Below, in pieces: positions 7,244 to 15,055 of a stretch of 29,733 nt of DNA (position 1 is the first letter of the stretch; every line of letters starts with the position of its first letter). This DNA is from Giesbergeria sp. GTDB taxonomy: Bacteria; Pseudomonadota; Gammaproteobacteria; Burkholderiales; Burkholderiaceae_C. A program made the translations under genes and the position numbers. The notes under the pieces are model-generated. The model was not told the origin of the DNA and did not search any database. It worked only from the letters and a program-made list of their open reading frames with translations. The stretch lies in assembly GCA_030690515.1 (NCBI GenBank), contig JAUYGP010000262.1, positions 1 to 29,733 of the forward strand, written 5' to 3'.

Positions 7244-7342
7244 AAATTCAAGTCTGTGGTCTTGTTGTCTGGGGCAGGTCTGCCTAAACTGCCCCCATCC
7301 AACAACACCAGCCTGTTGCTCTTTCCACCTACGAGACACACC

Positions 7343-8866
7343 ATGCAAACTTCGACAAACAGCACTGAAATCGCCCAATACATCGGTGGCGCACGCACCG
7401 TCGGCACCAGCACGCGTACGCAAGCCGTCTACAACCCCGCCACCGGCGCCGTGGCGCGTCAGGTGCGCCTGGGCAATGGGGAAGACGTGAATGCCGCCGT
7501 TGCCGCCGCGCAAGCTGCCTTTCCCAAGTGGTCTGACACGCCCCCGATCCGGCGCGCCCGCGTGTTGTTCAAGTTTCTGGAATTGCTGAATCTGCACAAG
7601 GACGAACTCGCCCACTTGATCACCGCCGAGCACGGCAAGGTGTTCACCGACGCCCAGGGCGAGGTGGCGCGTGGCATTGACATCGTCGAATTTTCCTGCG
7701 GCATTCCGCAACTGCTCAAGGGTGATTTCACCGACCAGGTGTCAACCGGCATCGACAACTGGACGCTGCGCCAGCCGCTGGGCGTGGTGGCCGGCATCAC
7801 GCCGTTCAACTTTCCCGTGATGGTGCCGATGTGGATGTTCCCGGTGGCCATCGCGGCCGGCAACACCTTCATCCTCAAGCCGAGCCCGATCGACCCCAGC
7901 GCCAGCCTGTTCATGGCCGACTTGCTGAAGCAAGCCGGTTTGCCGGACGGCGTATTCAACGTGGTGCAAGGCGACAAGGAAGCGGTGGACGCACTGCTGG
8001 TGCACCCGGATGTCAAGGCGGTGAGCTTCGTCGGCTCCACCCCGATTGCCAACTACATCTACGAGACCGGCGCCCACCACGGCAAACGCGTGCAGGCGCT
8101 GGGCGGCGCCAAGAACCACATGGTGGTGATGCCCGATGCCGACATTGACCAGGTGGTGGACGCGCTGATTGGCGCGGGCTACGGCTCGGCCGGCGAGCGC
8201 TGCATGGCGATCTCGGTGGCGGTGCTGGTGGGCGATGTGGCCGACAAGGTGATCCCAAAACTGATCGAGCGCACCAAGACCCTCAAGGTGCTCAACGGCA
8301 GCAACCTGGCAGCCGAAATGGGCCCCATCGTCACCCCGGCGGCGCATGCGCGCATCACGGGCTACATCGAGCAGGGTGTGAAGGAAGGCGCGCAGTTGCT
8401 GGTGGATGGCCGCGGCTTTGACGGCGCTACGGCGGGCGAGGGCTGTGACGAAGGCTTCTGGCTGGGCGGCACGCTGTTCGACCACGTCACGCCCGGGATG
8501 CGCATCTACAAGGAAGAGATCTTTGGCCCGGTGTTGGCCTGTGTACGCGTGCCGGACCTGGCCACCTCGATCCAGCTCATCAACGACCACGAGTTCGGCA
8601 ACGGCGTGGCCTGCTTCACGCGCGACGGCAACGTGGCGCGCGAATTTTCACGCCGCATCCAGGTGGGTATGGTCGGCATCAACGTGCCGATTCCGGTGCC
8701 CATGGCCTGGCATGGTTTTGGCGGCTGGAAGCGCTCCCTGTTTGGCGACATGCACGCCTACGGCGAGGAAGGCGTGCGCTTTTACACCAAGCAAAAGTCC
8801 ATCATGCAGCGCTGGCCGGAAAGCATTGGCAAGGGTGCCGAGTTCGTGATGCCCACCGCAAAATAA
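7343..8866 (+). CDS. mmsA: CoA-acylating methylmalonate-semialdehyde dehydrogenase
   Basis: This 507-residue protein belongs to the aldehyde dehydrogenase superfamily, MmsA branch. It oxidises methylmalonate or malonate semialdehyde to propionyl-CoA or acetyl-CoA with NAD+ and CoA, releasing CO2, in valine, beta-alanine and myo-inositol breakdown. Asn156 in PFNFP and catalytic Cys287 in AGERCMAIS are in place. The general-base Glu of ordinary ALDHs is replaced (LGGAKNH), as is normal for CoA-acylating MmsA. The C-terminal signature FGGWKRSLFGDMHAYGEEG is diagnostic. Length is typical (about 500). The start ATG 7343 follows a weak GAG ribosome binding site. It is divergent from the LysR gene and convergent with dctM. 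The acyl-CoA dehydrogenase and mmsB that often accompany it are absent, so its pathway partners lie elsewhere. Confidence 0.93.
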   Translation: MQTSTNSTEIAQYIGGARTVGTSTRTQAVYNPATGAVARQVRLGNGEDVNAAVAAAQAAFPKWSDTPPIRRARVLFKFLELLNLHKDELAHLITAEHGKVFTDAQGEVARGIDIVEFSCGIPQLLKGDFTDQVSTGIDNWTLRQPLGVVAGITPFNFPVMVPMWMFPVAIAAGNTFILKPSPIDPSASLFMADLLKQAGLPDGVFNVVQGDKEAVDALLVHPDVKAVSFVGSTPIANYIYETGAHHGKRVQALGGAKNHMVVMPDADIDQVVDALIGAGYGSAGERCMAISVAVLVGDVADKVIPKLIERTKTLKVLNGSNLAAEMGPIVTPAAHARITGYIEQGVKEGAQLLVDGRGFDGATAGEGCDEGFWLGGTLFDHVTPGMRIYKEEIFGPVLACVRVPDLATSIQLINDHEFGNGVACFTRDGNVAREFSRRIQVGMVGINVPIPVPMAWHGFGGWKRSLFGDMHAYGEEGVRFYTKQKSIMQRWPESIGKGAEFVMPTAK

Positions 8867-8905
8867 GTAAACCAGCCAACTCGTTCAAATACCGCCGCTT
8901 GCCAT

Positions 8906-10192
8906 TTATCTGGCACCAAACAGCAGGTTGGGCAGCCAGAGCGACAACTGCGGAATAAACGCAACCAAAAGCAACACAAAAATATTTCCGGCCAAAAAGG
9001 GAGGAATTTCCTTGATGACCGAGGACAGTGGCGTTTTGGCGATGTTGGCACAGACAAACAAACAAATGCCCAAGGGTGGCGTGGTCAACCCGATCATCAG
9101 GTTCAAAACAGCAAAAGTCGCAAAATGAATCGGGTCGATGCCCACACCCACTGCTACAGCCAGCAAGGGCGGGAACAGGATGATCAGCGCCGCAATGGTC
9201 TCCATGAACATGCCGACAATCAGCAACAGTATGTTGATCAGTAGAATGATCACGTATTTGTTGGTGCTGAATGAAAGCATGGTCTTGGCGATGGTCTGCG
9301 GAATCTCCTCGTTGGCCATGATCCAGCCAAACACATTGGCAATACCGATCAGCGCCAAAAGCGCCGCGGACGTGATGGCGCTGTCAATCATGATTTTTGG
9401 TACGTCGCGCAGGGTGATCCCCTGGTAGATGTAGACGCCGATCACAAAAGCGTAAACGCAGGCCAATATGGCGGTTTCAGTGGGCGTGACCACGCCACTG
9501 AGCAAGCCGCCAATGATCAGGGCCGTCAACATCAGAGCCCAGAAGGCGCCCTGGAATGCGTGCCACAGTTCCTTCCAGCCTTTCCATGCCTGACGGGGGT
9601 AGTTTTTTCTCACTGAGATGATGTAACAGACGATCATCATGCCCAATCCAAGCAGGATGCCCGGAATGGCGCCCGCCATGAACATGCGCCCCACAGAGAC
9701 GCCGCTCAGTGCGCCAACAATGATCATGGGCACACTGGGCGGAATGATCGGCCCGACGGTGGATGCGGCAGCGGTAATGGCTGCGGCAAAGCTGACCGGG
9801 TAGCCTTCTTTCTTCATACCCGGAATCATGACGGCGCCGATGGATGCCGCTTCAGCAACGGCCGTTCCGGAAATACCGGCAAACAGCATGGAGCCTGCGA
9901 TGTTGGTCAGGCCCAGGCCACCCCGGATCCAGCCGACGCCGGCACTTGCAAAGCGGATGATGCGGTCAGTAATACCACCACCATTCATCAGGTTGCCTGC
10001 CATGATGAAGCCGGGGATACACAGCAAGACAAATGAATCCACCCCGGAGAAGATTTTTTGCGAGAACACCACGAGTGGGATGTCCGCGTAAAAAACAAGA
10101 TAAGCCGCAGAGGAGACCCCGAGGCAAATGGCCACGGGCACACCGATGACCAGGCACAAGAGGAAGGTACCAAACAGAATAGTGATTCCCAT
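8906..10192 (-). CDS. dctM: TRAP transporter large permease subunit
   Basis: This 428-residue integral membrane protein is the DctM subunit of a tripartite ATP-independent periplasmic transporter, the Na+-driven elevator that carries the solute. It is hydrophobic throughout, with roughly a dozen membrane segments. Family motifs include IPGFIMAGNLMNGGGITDRII, GLGLTNIAGSMLFAGISGTAVAE (the ion/substrate-binding hairpin with SGTA), TVGPIIPPSVPMII, and LTTPPLGICLFV near the end. Length is normal for DctM (about 425-430). It lies 8 bases after dctQ in one operon. The adjacent regulator and sugar-acid genes indicate a hexuronate or aldonate cargo, as in other TRAP systems linked to uxa/uxu/kdg genes; this is inference. 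The gene itself is intact although the partner dctP is broken. Confidence 0.93.
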   Translation of the reverse strand: MGITILFGTFLLCLVIGVPVAICLGVSSAAYLVFYADIPLVVFSQKIFSGVDSFVLLCIPGFIMAGNLMNGGGITDRIIRFASAGVGWIRGGLGLTNIAGSMLFAGISGTAVAEAASIGAVMIPGMKKEGYPVSFAAAITAAASTVGPIIPPSVPMIIVGALSGVSVGRMFMAGAIPGILLGLGMMIVCYIISVRKNYPRQAWKGWKELWHAFQGAFWALMLTALIIGGLLSGVVTPTETAILACVYAFVIGVYIYQGITLRDVPKIMIDSAITSAALLALIGIANVFGWIMANEEIPQTIAKTMLSFSTNKYVIILLINILLLIVGMFMETIAALIILFPPLLAVAVGVGIDPIHFATFAVLNLMIGLTTPPLGICLFVCANIAKTPLSSVIKEIPPFLAGNIFVLLLVAFIPQLSLWLPNLLFGAR

Positions 10193-10200
10193 GCCAGGCC

Positions 10201-10695
10201 TCAGTGGGTTGGAGGAGTCAATTCCTTGCCAGGGATGACAAAAAGAACGTCCAGAAACTTAACCAACCCGAACGTGCCAAGCAGCACGGCAAAAAACAAC
10301 ATGGAGCCAAATATGTATTGCATGGGGGTCTCAAGCGTTGGGGATGTTTGCATGGCCCCGGAGACGGTGAACTCCCAGGCACCAGGCACCATAAAGAAGC
10401 CAAAAAGCGAAACCAGCGCCGCCGATGTCAGCTCGCAAATTCGGCGCACTGACTTGGGCATCAGCACCAGTGCCAGATCAACATTGACAAGGTCGCCCGT
10501 GAGGACCGAGGCGCCCACACCCAAACCCACGATGTAGAGCAAGGTGACGCGGGAAGCCTCTTCGGTCCAGATAGGGGGTTGCGTCATGAAAGTGCGTCCA
10601 AACACCTGAATCACAACGGCTGCGATCATGAAGGCGAAGACCAGAAAGATGGCCCACTTGATCAGTTGTTCCAGTTTTTTCAATGCGCCGACCAT
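10201..10695 (-). CDS. dctQ: TRAP transporter small permease subunit
   Basis: This 164-residue protein has four hydrophobic segments (about 13-33, 48-65, 88-108 and 128-150), matching DctQ, the small membrane subunit that scaffolds DctM. Family signatures are QVFGRTFMTQPPIWTEEASR (the conserved R-x-x-x...W-x-E-E-x-x-R motif after the first helix) and LVNVDLALVLMP after the second. It starts at ATG 10695, 87 bases after the end of the dctP remnant, and is separated from it by a long hairpin. The next gene, dctM, follows after 8 bases. The frame is intact. Confidence 0.92.
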   Translation of the reverse strand: MVGALKKLEQLIKWAIFLVFAFMIAAVVIQVFGRTFMTQPPIWTEEASRVTLLYIVGLGVGASVLTGDLVNVDLALVLMPKSVRRICELTSAALVSLFGFFMVPGAWEFTVSGAMQTSPTLETPMQYIFGSMLFFAVLLGTFGLVKFLDVLFVIPGKELTPPTH

Positions 10696-10728
10696 GTCAA
10701 TCCTTTGCGTTGATGGAGAACGGCATCA

Positions 10729-10770
10729 ACTTGCCCGCCATGCCATAGGCCATAGGCCGTTCGGGCAAGT
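10729..10770 (-). promoter_or_regulatory. Intercistronic hairpin between dctP and dctQ
   Basis: ACTTGCCCG (10729-10737) and CGGGCAAGT (10762-10770) form a perfect 9-bp stem around a 24-base loop, and the loop holds a direct repeat of GCCATAG. Hairpins between a binding-protein gene and its permease genes commonly stabilise the upstream mRNA or limit read-through, so that the binding protein is made in excess. No T-run follows, so it is not a simple terminator. Confidence 0.5.
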
Positions 10771-10782
10771 GACACACCAGTT

Positions 10783-11638
10783 TTAGTCAGCGTAGAGCTT
10801 CTGGATGGTCGGCTTGATTTCTTCCTTGGCCGCAGCCAGAACTGCTTCTTTCGCCTTTTTGGCAAAGCTGGCCTGGTCGGTTTCAACAAAGATCATGCCC
10901 TTGGCCTTCAACTCGGCTTCGAGCTTCTTTTCATCAGCCAGCATCAGTGTCCGCTCATAAACCTGGGCGCGTTGAGCCGCTTCCTGAACGGCTTTCTTCT
11001 GCTCGGCATTGAGTTTGTTGAAGGATTTCTCACCAATGGCCAAGTAAATCCATGAGCGCACATGCTCGGTGCGGTTCACATATTTCTGGACCTCAAAAAA
11101 ACTGGCCGACTTGATCAAGGCCAGCGGATTTTCCTGTGCATCAATGACGCCGGTTTACAGCGAAGTAAAGACTTCACCAAACGCCATCGGGGTCGGTTGG
11201 GCACCCACGCCACGCCAGAATTGCATGAATACCGGCACGTTGGGTACGCGCATCTTCAGACCCTTCACGTCGCTCACTGATTTAACGGGGGTTTTTGAGG
11301 TCAGGTTGCGCGGACCGCGTGCAAAATAAGCCAAAGGGACCACCTTGGCGCGTTCTGTGATTTCCTTTTTGATCTCGTCACCCATGGGGCCATTCACGAC
11401 TTTGTCCATTTCCTTGCCCAAGGCGTCATTGGGAAATGACTTTGATTTCCACTTTTCCGTTCGTCAATGTCTTGACTTCTTCGGCAAATTTGAGGGCAGC
11501 CTTGTGCCAGGAATTTTCTTCGTTGGCAATATGCCCCAGCTTGAGCGTGATGTCTGCCGCGTGCAGCGCGCCGGAGCAGGCCAGGACGACGGCCGTCAGT
11601 GTGACGGCGCGGGCCAGTTTTTTGCAAATTTGAAACAT
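10783..11638 (-). pseudogene. dctP: TRAP substrate-binding protein DctP, broken in three places
   Basis: The remnant encodes a DctP-family solute receptor in pieces. The N-terminus (ATG 11638) has a signal peptide ending SGALHAAD and mature sequence through NGKVEIKV. There the frame shifts by one extra base near 11437; removing it continues as FPNDALGKEMD. Immediately after, about 40-45 family residues are missing: GKEMD (11404-11409) joins straight to KVVNGPMGDE, which normally lies one block downstream. The frame then runs through YFARGPRNLTS, the conserved DVKGLKMRVPNVPVF and GAQPTPMAFGEVFTSL. A TAA at 11157-11155 replaces the usual Gln codon before TGVIDAQENPLALIK. The final part to AD at 10786 is intact. 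Total coding potential is about 285 residues against the usual 320-330. Normal receptor function is very unlikely. Confidence 0.88.
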
Positions 11639-11838
11639 TTTTTCTCCTGATTAAAAGTTAACGACATTACGGTTTTGCTGTGGCCGTACAACACATCCAG
11701 AGCCTCCAATTGGCTCAATCATCCAGCAGCAAAATCAGCCGGGATCGCGGATGACCAGTGCCTCGCCGCATTCGTTGCGGCCGCTTTCAAGGTAAGCTGC
11801 AACCACTCTCACCATCGACTGCATTCTGTTTTTCAGTA

Positions 11839-11850
11839 ACTACCATGGTG
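11839..11850. promoter_or_regulatory. GntR operator-like site, copy 1
   Basis: ACTACCATGGTG contains the perfect palindrome ACCATGGT, and the identical 12-mer occurs again at 11944-11955. FCD-type GntR regulators of hexuronate genes (UxuR/ExuR group) bind short palindromes of the TGGTNNACCA kind, to which this is related in form. It lies on the dctP side of the divergent region, so it could control the transporter operon. Confidence 0.5.
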
Positions 11851-11912
11851 CGATGGTGTGTTATTCACGAAAAACGGATGTAGTTGGCAACAAACATGCG
11901 ACATGTCGGGGT

Positions 11913-11940
11913 TTGCCCCCATAAATACTCTACTTATTAA
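11913..11940 (+). promoter_or_regulatory. Candidate gntR-manD-rspB-kdgK promoter
   Basis: TTGCCC (11913-11918) and TATTAA (11935-11940) are separated by 16 bases and form a plausible sigma-70 promoter. The predicted start of transcription, near 11947, falls inside the second operator copy, so bound repressor would block it. This is a match by eye only. Confidence 0.35.
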
Positions 11941-11943
11941 CAC

Positions 11944-11955
11944 ACTACCATGGTG
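11944..11955. promoter_or_regulatory. GntR operator-like site, copy 2
   Basis: A second exact copy of ACTACCATGGTG lies 105 bases after the first, five bases before the gntR start codon. That position implies autoregulation of gntR and control of the downstream manD-rspB-kdgK genes. The 105-base centre-to-centre spacing equals ten turns of B-DNA, which would place both sites on one face of the helix. Confidence 0.55.
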
Positions 11956-11959
11956 TAAC

Positions 11960-12748
11960 ATGCAACAAGACTCAAACCAACCGACCAAGATGCTGACCCG
12001 AACTTCGACCCGTAAAAGCAAAAGCGACCCCGTTGCGCCTGACAGCGTGCTGGTCGATGCGCTCGGGGGTTTCAAGCTCGACATGCAGCGCTCTTACACG
12101 GCCCAGGTTCATGATGCCCTGCAGCAAGCCATCCTGCGGGGAAAAATTCCGCCGCGGACGGCGCTGTCTGAGGCCACCATTGCGTCAATCATCAGTGTCA
12201 GCAGAACACCCGTGAGAGAGGCCATGGCACAACTCGCGGAGGAGCAGTTGGTAATGATTTACCGGCAGGTTGGCACCATCGTGGCGCCAGTACGCTTGTC
12301 ACTGATTGAAGAGGGGCGATTTGTTCGCAGCACCCTCGAGTGCGCGAACCATGTTCATCTGGTTCAAACCATCACACCGGAACAAATTTCCGAGTTTGGC
12401 CGCCTTGTCGAACAACAGCGCAACGCTGTCGCCAGCGGTGAAACCGATCGTTTTTTTGAACTCGACGAACGCATGCACCGGCGCCTGTTCGAATTTGCCG
12501 GGCGTGACCACGTCTGGCCCATGCTGGAACCCATGAAGCGTCAATTTGACCGCGTGCGCTGGCTCTTGCTGGGGCACGTCAGCGGTCATGCGGAGCGAGC
12601 CCTGCATGAACACGAACAAATGCTGTCCCAGATGGCGGCGCGCGACGTGGCAGGCCTTGGCGCCAGCGTTGCCATGCATATCAACCACATCAGCGAGCAT
12701 CTGGCGGCGCTAAGACAACAAGCCCCTGAAAGCTACTTTGCCGATTGA
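11960..12748 (+). CDS. GntR-family (FCD) regulator of the uronate cluster
   Basis: This 262-residue protein has an N-terminal winged helix at about 42-110 (SYTAQVHDALQQAILRGKIP, then LSEATIASIISVSRTPVREA, the GntR recognition helix). A helical FCD effector domain follows. FCD metal-ligand candidates are the Asp/His in ELDERMHRRLFE and the His residues in ALHEHEQML and AMHINHI. I start it at ATG 11960; ATG 11990 is also possible, while the longer frame from 11858 would run through both operator copies. Relatives in this branch (UxuR, ExuR, LgoR) are repressors that respond to uronates or aldonates. Its place beside manD, kdgK and the TRAP genes fits control by a uronate-derived ligand. It probably represses both divergent operons. 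Confidence 0.85.
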   Translation: MQQDSNQPTKMLTRTSTRKSKSDPVAPDSVLVDALGGFKLDMQRSYTAQVHDALQQAILRGKIPPRTALSEATIASIISVSRTPVREAMAQLAEEQLVMIYRQVGTIVAPVRLSLIEEGRFVRSTLECANHVHLVQTITPEQISEFGRLVEQQRNAVASGETDRFFELDERMHRRLFEFAGRDHVWPMLEPMKRQFDRVRWLLLGHVSGHAERALHEHEQMLSQMAARDVAGLGASVAMHINHISEHLAALRQQAPESYFAD

Positions 12749-12756
12749 CGGCCACC

Positions 12757-12761
12757 AAGGA
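12757..12761 (+). promoter_or_regulatory. Ribosome binding site that fixes the manD TTG start
   Basis: AAGGA lies six bases before TTG 12768. No in-frame ATG is suitably placed, and residue numbering from this TTG matches the family exactly. Confidence 0.6.
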
Positions 12762-12767
12762 CCCATC

Positions 12768-13976
12768 TTGAAGATCGAACGCATCCAAATCATTGTGACC
12801 TGCCCTGGCAGAAATTTCATTACCGTCAAGGTCTTCACGGATCAAGGCCTGTACGGATTGGGCGATGCAACGCTCAATGGACGTGAGCTCGCAGTCAAGG
12901 CGTATCTTGAGGAACATGTGGTCCCCTGTCTGATCGGGCGTGATCCACGCAACATCGAAGACATCTGGCAATACCTCTACCGCGGTGCGTACTGGCGCCG
13001 GGGGCCGGTGACGATGACGGCCATCGCCGGCATTGACATGGCGCTGTGGGACATCAAGGGCAAGCTGGCCGGCATGCCGGTCTACCAGTTGCTGGGGGGC
13101 AAAAGCCGCAATGGCCTGATGGTGTACGGGCATGCCAACGGGCGGGATCACAGTGAGTCAGTGGAAGCCGTACAAAAACATATTGAAGAAGGTTTCAAGG
13201 CCATACGTGTTCAATCGGGTGTGCCGGGTTTGGCAAAAACCTACGGTGTCGGCAAGACCAAAGGCTACTACGAGCCGGCAGAAAAAGGGCTTCCCCCGGA
13301 GGAACCCTGGGACACGGCGCTTTACCTGCACCATACACCGGAACTGTTTCGCAAAGTACGCGAGGCCGTCGGTTTTGAGCCCCATTTACTGCACGATGCC
13401 CACCATCGCCTCACCCCGATCGAAGCAGCACGCCTTGGCAAGGAACTTGAGCCCCACAAGTTGTTCTGGCTGGAGGATGCCACCCCCGCCGAGAATCAGG
13501 AAGCCTTTCGGCTGATCCGCCAGCACACCACCACACCACTGGCCGTGGGCGAGGTTTTTAATTCGATCTGGGACTGCAAGGCGTTGATTGAGGAGCAGCT
13601 GATTGATTACATCCGCTCGACCATCGTGCACGCTGGCGGCATTACCCATGTGCGACGTATTGCCGACTTTGCCGCCATGTACCAGGTGCGCACAGGCTTT
13701 CATGGTGCCACCGACCTTTCGCCGGTGTGTATGGCAGCGGCCGTCAACTTCGGTCTGTGGGCACCCAACTTCGGCATTCAGGAACTGATGCCACACACGC
13801 CGCTGACCGACGAAGTGTTTCCGCATAACTACCGGTTCGAAGGCGGCTACCTCGTGATGGATGACGTGCCAGGGCTTGGTGTCGACATCAATGAGGAACT
13901 TGCTGCCAGGTACCCCTACGAACGCGCCTACCTGCCGGTGGCGCGATTGAACGATGGCGCCATGTGGAACTGGTAA
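12768..13976 (+). CDS. manD: D-mannonate dehydratase, enolase superfamily
   Basis: This 402-residue protein dehydrates D-mannonate to 2-keto-3-deoxy-D-gluconate. It belongs to the ManD/RspA branch of the enolase superfamily, not the UxuA family. Counting from the TTG start, the Mg2+ ligands are Asp210 (LLHDAHH), Glu236 (FWLEDATP) and Glu262 (AVGEVF). The catalytic residues Arg147, Tyr159, His212, His312 and Glu339 all fall at the numbers I recall for characterised ManD enzymes, which supports this start. Residue 314 is Ala (GFHGATDLSP). As I recall, Ala here marks the catalytically efficient ManDs and Pro the weak, dual-function ones. Length equals E. coli RspA (about 404). It follows gntR by 19 bases and precedes rspB by 32. 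Confidence 0.93.
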   Translation: MKIERIQIIVTCPGRNFITVKVFTDQGLYGLGDATLNGRELAVKAYLEEHVVPCLIGRDPRNIEDIWQYLYRGAYWRRGPVTMTAIAGIDMALWDIKGKLAGMPVYQLLGGKSRNGLMVYGHANGRDHSESVEAVQKHIEEGFKAIRVQSGVPGLAKTYGVGKTKGYYEPAEKGLPPEEPWDTALYLHHTPELFRKVREAVGFEPHLLHDAHHRLTPIEAARLGKELEPHKLFWLEDATPAENQEAFRLIRQHTTTPLAVGEVFNSIWDCKALIEEQLIDYIRSTIVHAGGITHVRRIADFAAMYQVRTGFHGATDLSPVCMAAAVNFGLWAPNFGIQELMPHTPLTDEVFPHNYRFEGGYLVMDDVPGLGVDINEELAARYPYERAYLPVARLNDGAMWNW

Positions 13977-14008
13977 GGCGCCCCTGCAAACCTTAAAGGA
14001 TTTTCATT

Positions 14009-15055
14009 ATGTTGAGCGTCGTCGTCGATAAACCCAACAGCATGTCCTTGTGCGAGCGTCCCCTGCCCGAACCGCAAACCGGGGAGGTACGCGTGCGCGT
14101 GCGCTACGTCGGCATCTGCGGCTCAGACTTGCACATCTTTCACGGCAAGAACCCGTTCGTCACTTACCCGCGCGTGATTGGCCACGAATTTGTCGGCCAG
14201 ATCGAAGCGGTCGGTGACGGGGTCAATACCGCCCGCATGGGTGAGATGGTCGTGGTTGACCCGGTCATCAGTTGCGGCCACTGCCACGCCTGCCGCATCG
14301 GGCGCCAGAACGTCTGCAGCCGCCTGCAGGTCATCGGTGTGCACCGCGACGGCGGCTTTAGCGAGTACGCTTGTGTCCCTGCCAAAAATGCCTACGTGAT
14401 TCCAAGGAACCTGCCATTGGCCAGCGCCTCCATCATTGAGCCGTTTGCGGTGGCCGCCAATGTCACCTCACGAACCGGGGTGTTCCCTAGTGACATTGCC
14501 CTAATCTACGGCGCAGGTCCGGTGGGGCTCAATTTGCTGCAGGTTCTCAAGCGTGTTTATGGCATCAAGGCCTTCATCACCGACCATCTGGACGAACGCC
14601 TGGCACTGGCGCTGGCCTGTGGTGCAACGCAGGACGAAATTATCAATACCTCCCGTGAAACACTTCCCGAGGCCCTGACACAACGCGGCGTGGAAGGGGG
14701 GCCGACGCTGATCTATGACGCTGTGTGCCACCCCTCAATTCTTGAGGAAGCGGTGCGCATTGCAGCGCCTGCCGGACGAATCGGCATCCTGGGCTTTTCC
14801 GCCACACCGTCAGCCATCGCGCAGCAGGAACTGACAAAAAAGGAACTGTCCTTGTATGCGTCGCGCCTGAATTGCGCGATGTTCCCAACGGTTATCGACT
14901 GGATCGAGCGGGGGCTGGTCGACCTGAGCCACATCATCACGCACAAAGTTGACTTTCACGACGTTGCCAGCGCATTTCACCTGGCCGAGAGCGCGCCACG
15001 AGAGAGTTGTAAAGTGCTACTCGACTTTGGCGGACCCTCGGGGAACGCTTCTTGA
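14009..15055 (+). CDS. rspB: Zinc-dependent alcohol dehydrogenase RspB
   Basis: This 348-residue medium-chain dehydrogenase closely resembles E. coli RspB along its length. Catalytic zinc ligands are Cys37 (GICGSD) and His59-Glu60 (IGHEF). The structural zinc site is Cys89, 92, 95 and 103 (CGHCHACRIGRQNVC). The NAD(P)-binding glycine motif is IYGAGPVGLNLL. Members oxidise secondary hydroxyls of sugar acids, for example L-gulonate 5-dehydrogenase, so it may feed an aldonate into the pathway; the actual substrate is unknown. In E. coli rspA (manD type) and rspB also sit side by side, so the pairing is conserved. AAAGGA near 13995 is a good ribosome binding site for ATG 14009. The stop overlaps the kdgK start by four bases. 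Confidence 0.9.
   Translation: MLSVVVDKPNSMSLCERPLPEPQTGEVRVRVRYVGICGSDLHIFHGKNPFVTYPRVIGHEFVGQIEAVGDGVNTARMGEMVVVDPVISCGHCHACRIGRQNVCSRLQVIGVHRDGGFSEYACVPAKNAYVIPRNLPLASASIIEPFAVAANVTSRTGVFPSDIALIYGAGPVGLNLLQVLKRVYGIKAFITDHLDERLALALACGATQDEIINTSRETLPEALTQRGVEGGPTLIYDAVCHPSILEEAVRIAAPAGRIGILGFSATPSAIAQQELTKKELSLYASRLNCAMFPTVIDWIERGLVDLSHIITHKVDFHDVASAFHLAESAPRESCKVLLDFGGPSGNAS

Noticed and set aside
6424..7245. Long plus-strand open frame (273 codons) opposite the LysR gene
   Set aside because: It is antisense to a clearly recognisable LysR gene, is rich in Gly/Arg/Gln/His as GC-rich shadow frames are, and shows no domain.
7742..8590. Minus-strand open frame of 282 codons inside mmsA
   Set aside because: It is a shadow of mmsA in high-GC sequence; its His/Arg/Val-rich composition has no family resemblance.
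8899..8915. TTGCCA/TGGCA repeat between mmsA and dctM, considered as a bidirectional terminator
   Set aside because: The stem is only five or six bases, overlaps the dctM stop region and has no adjacent T-run.
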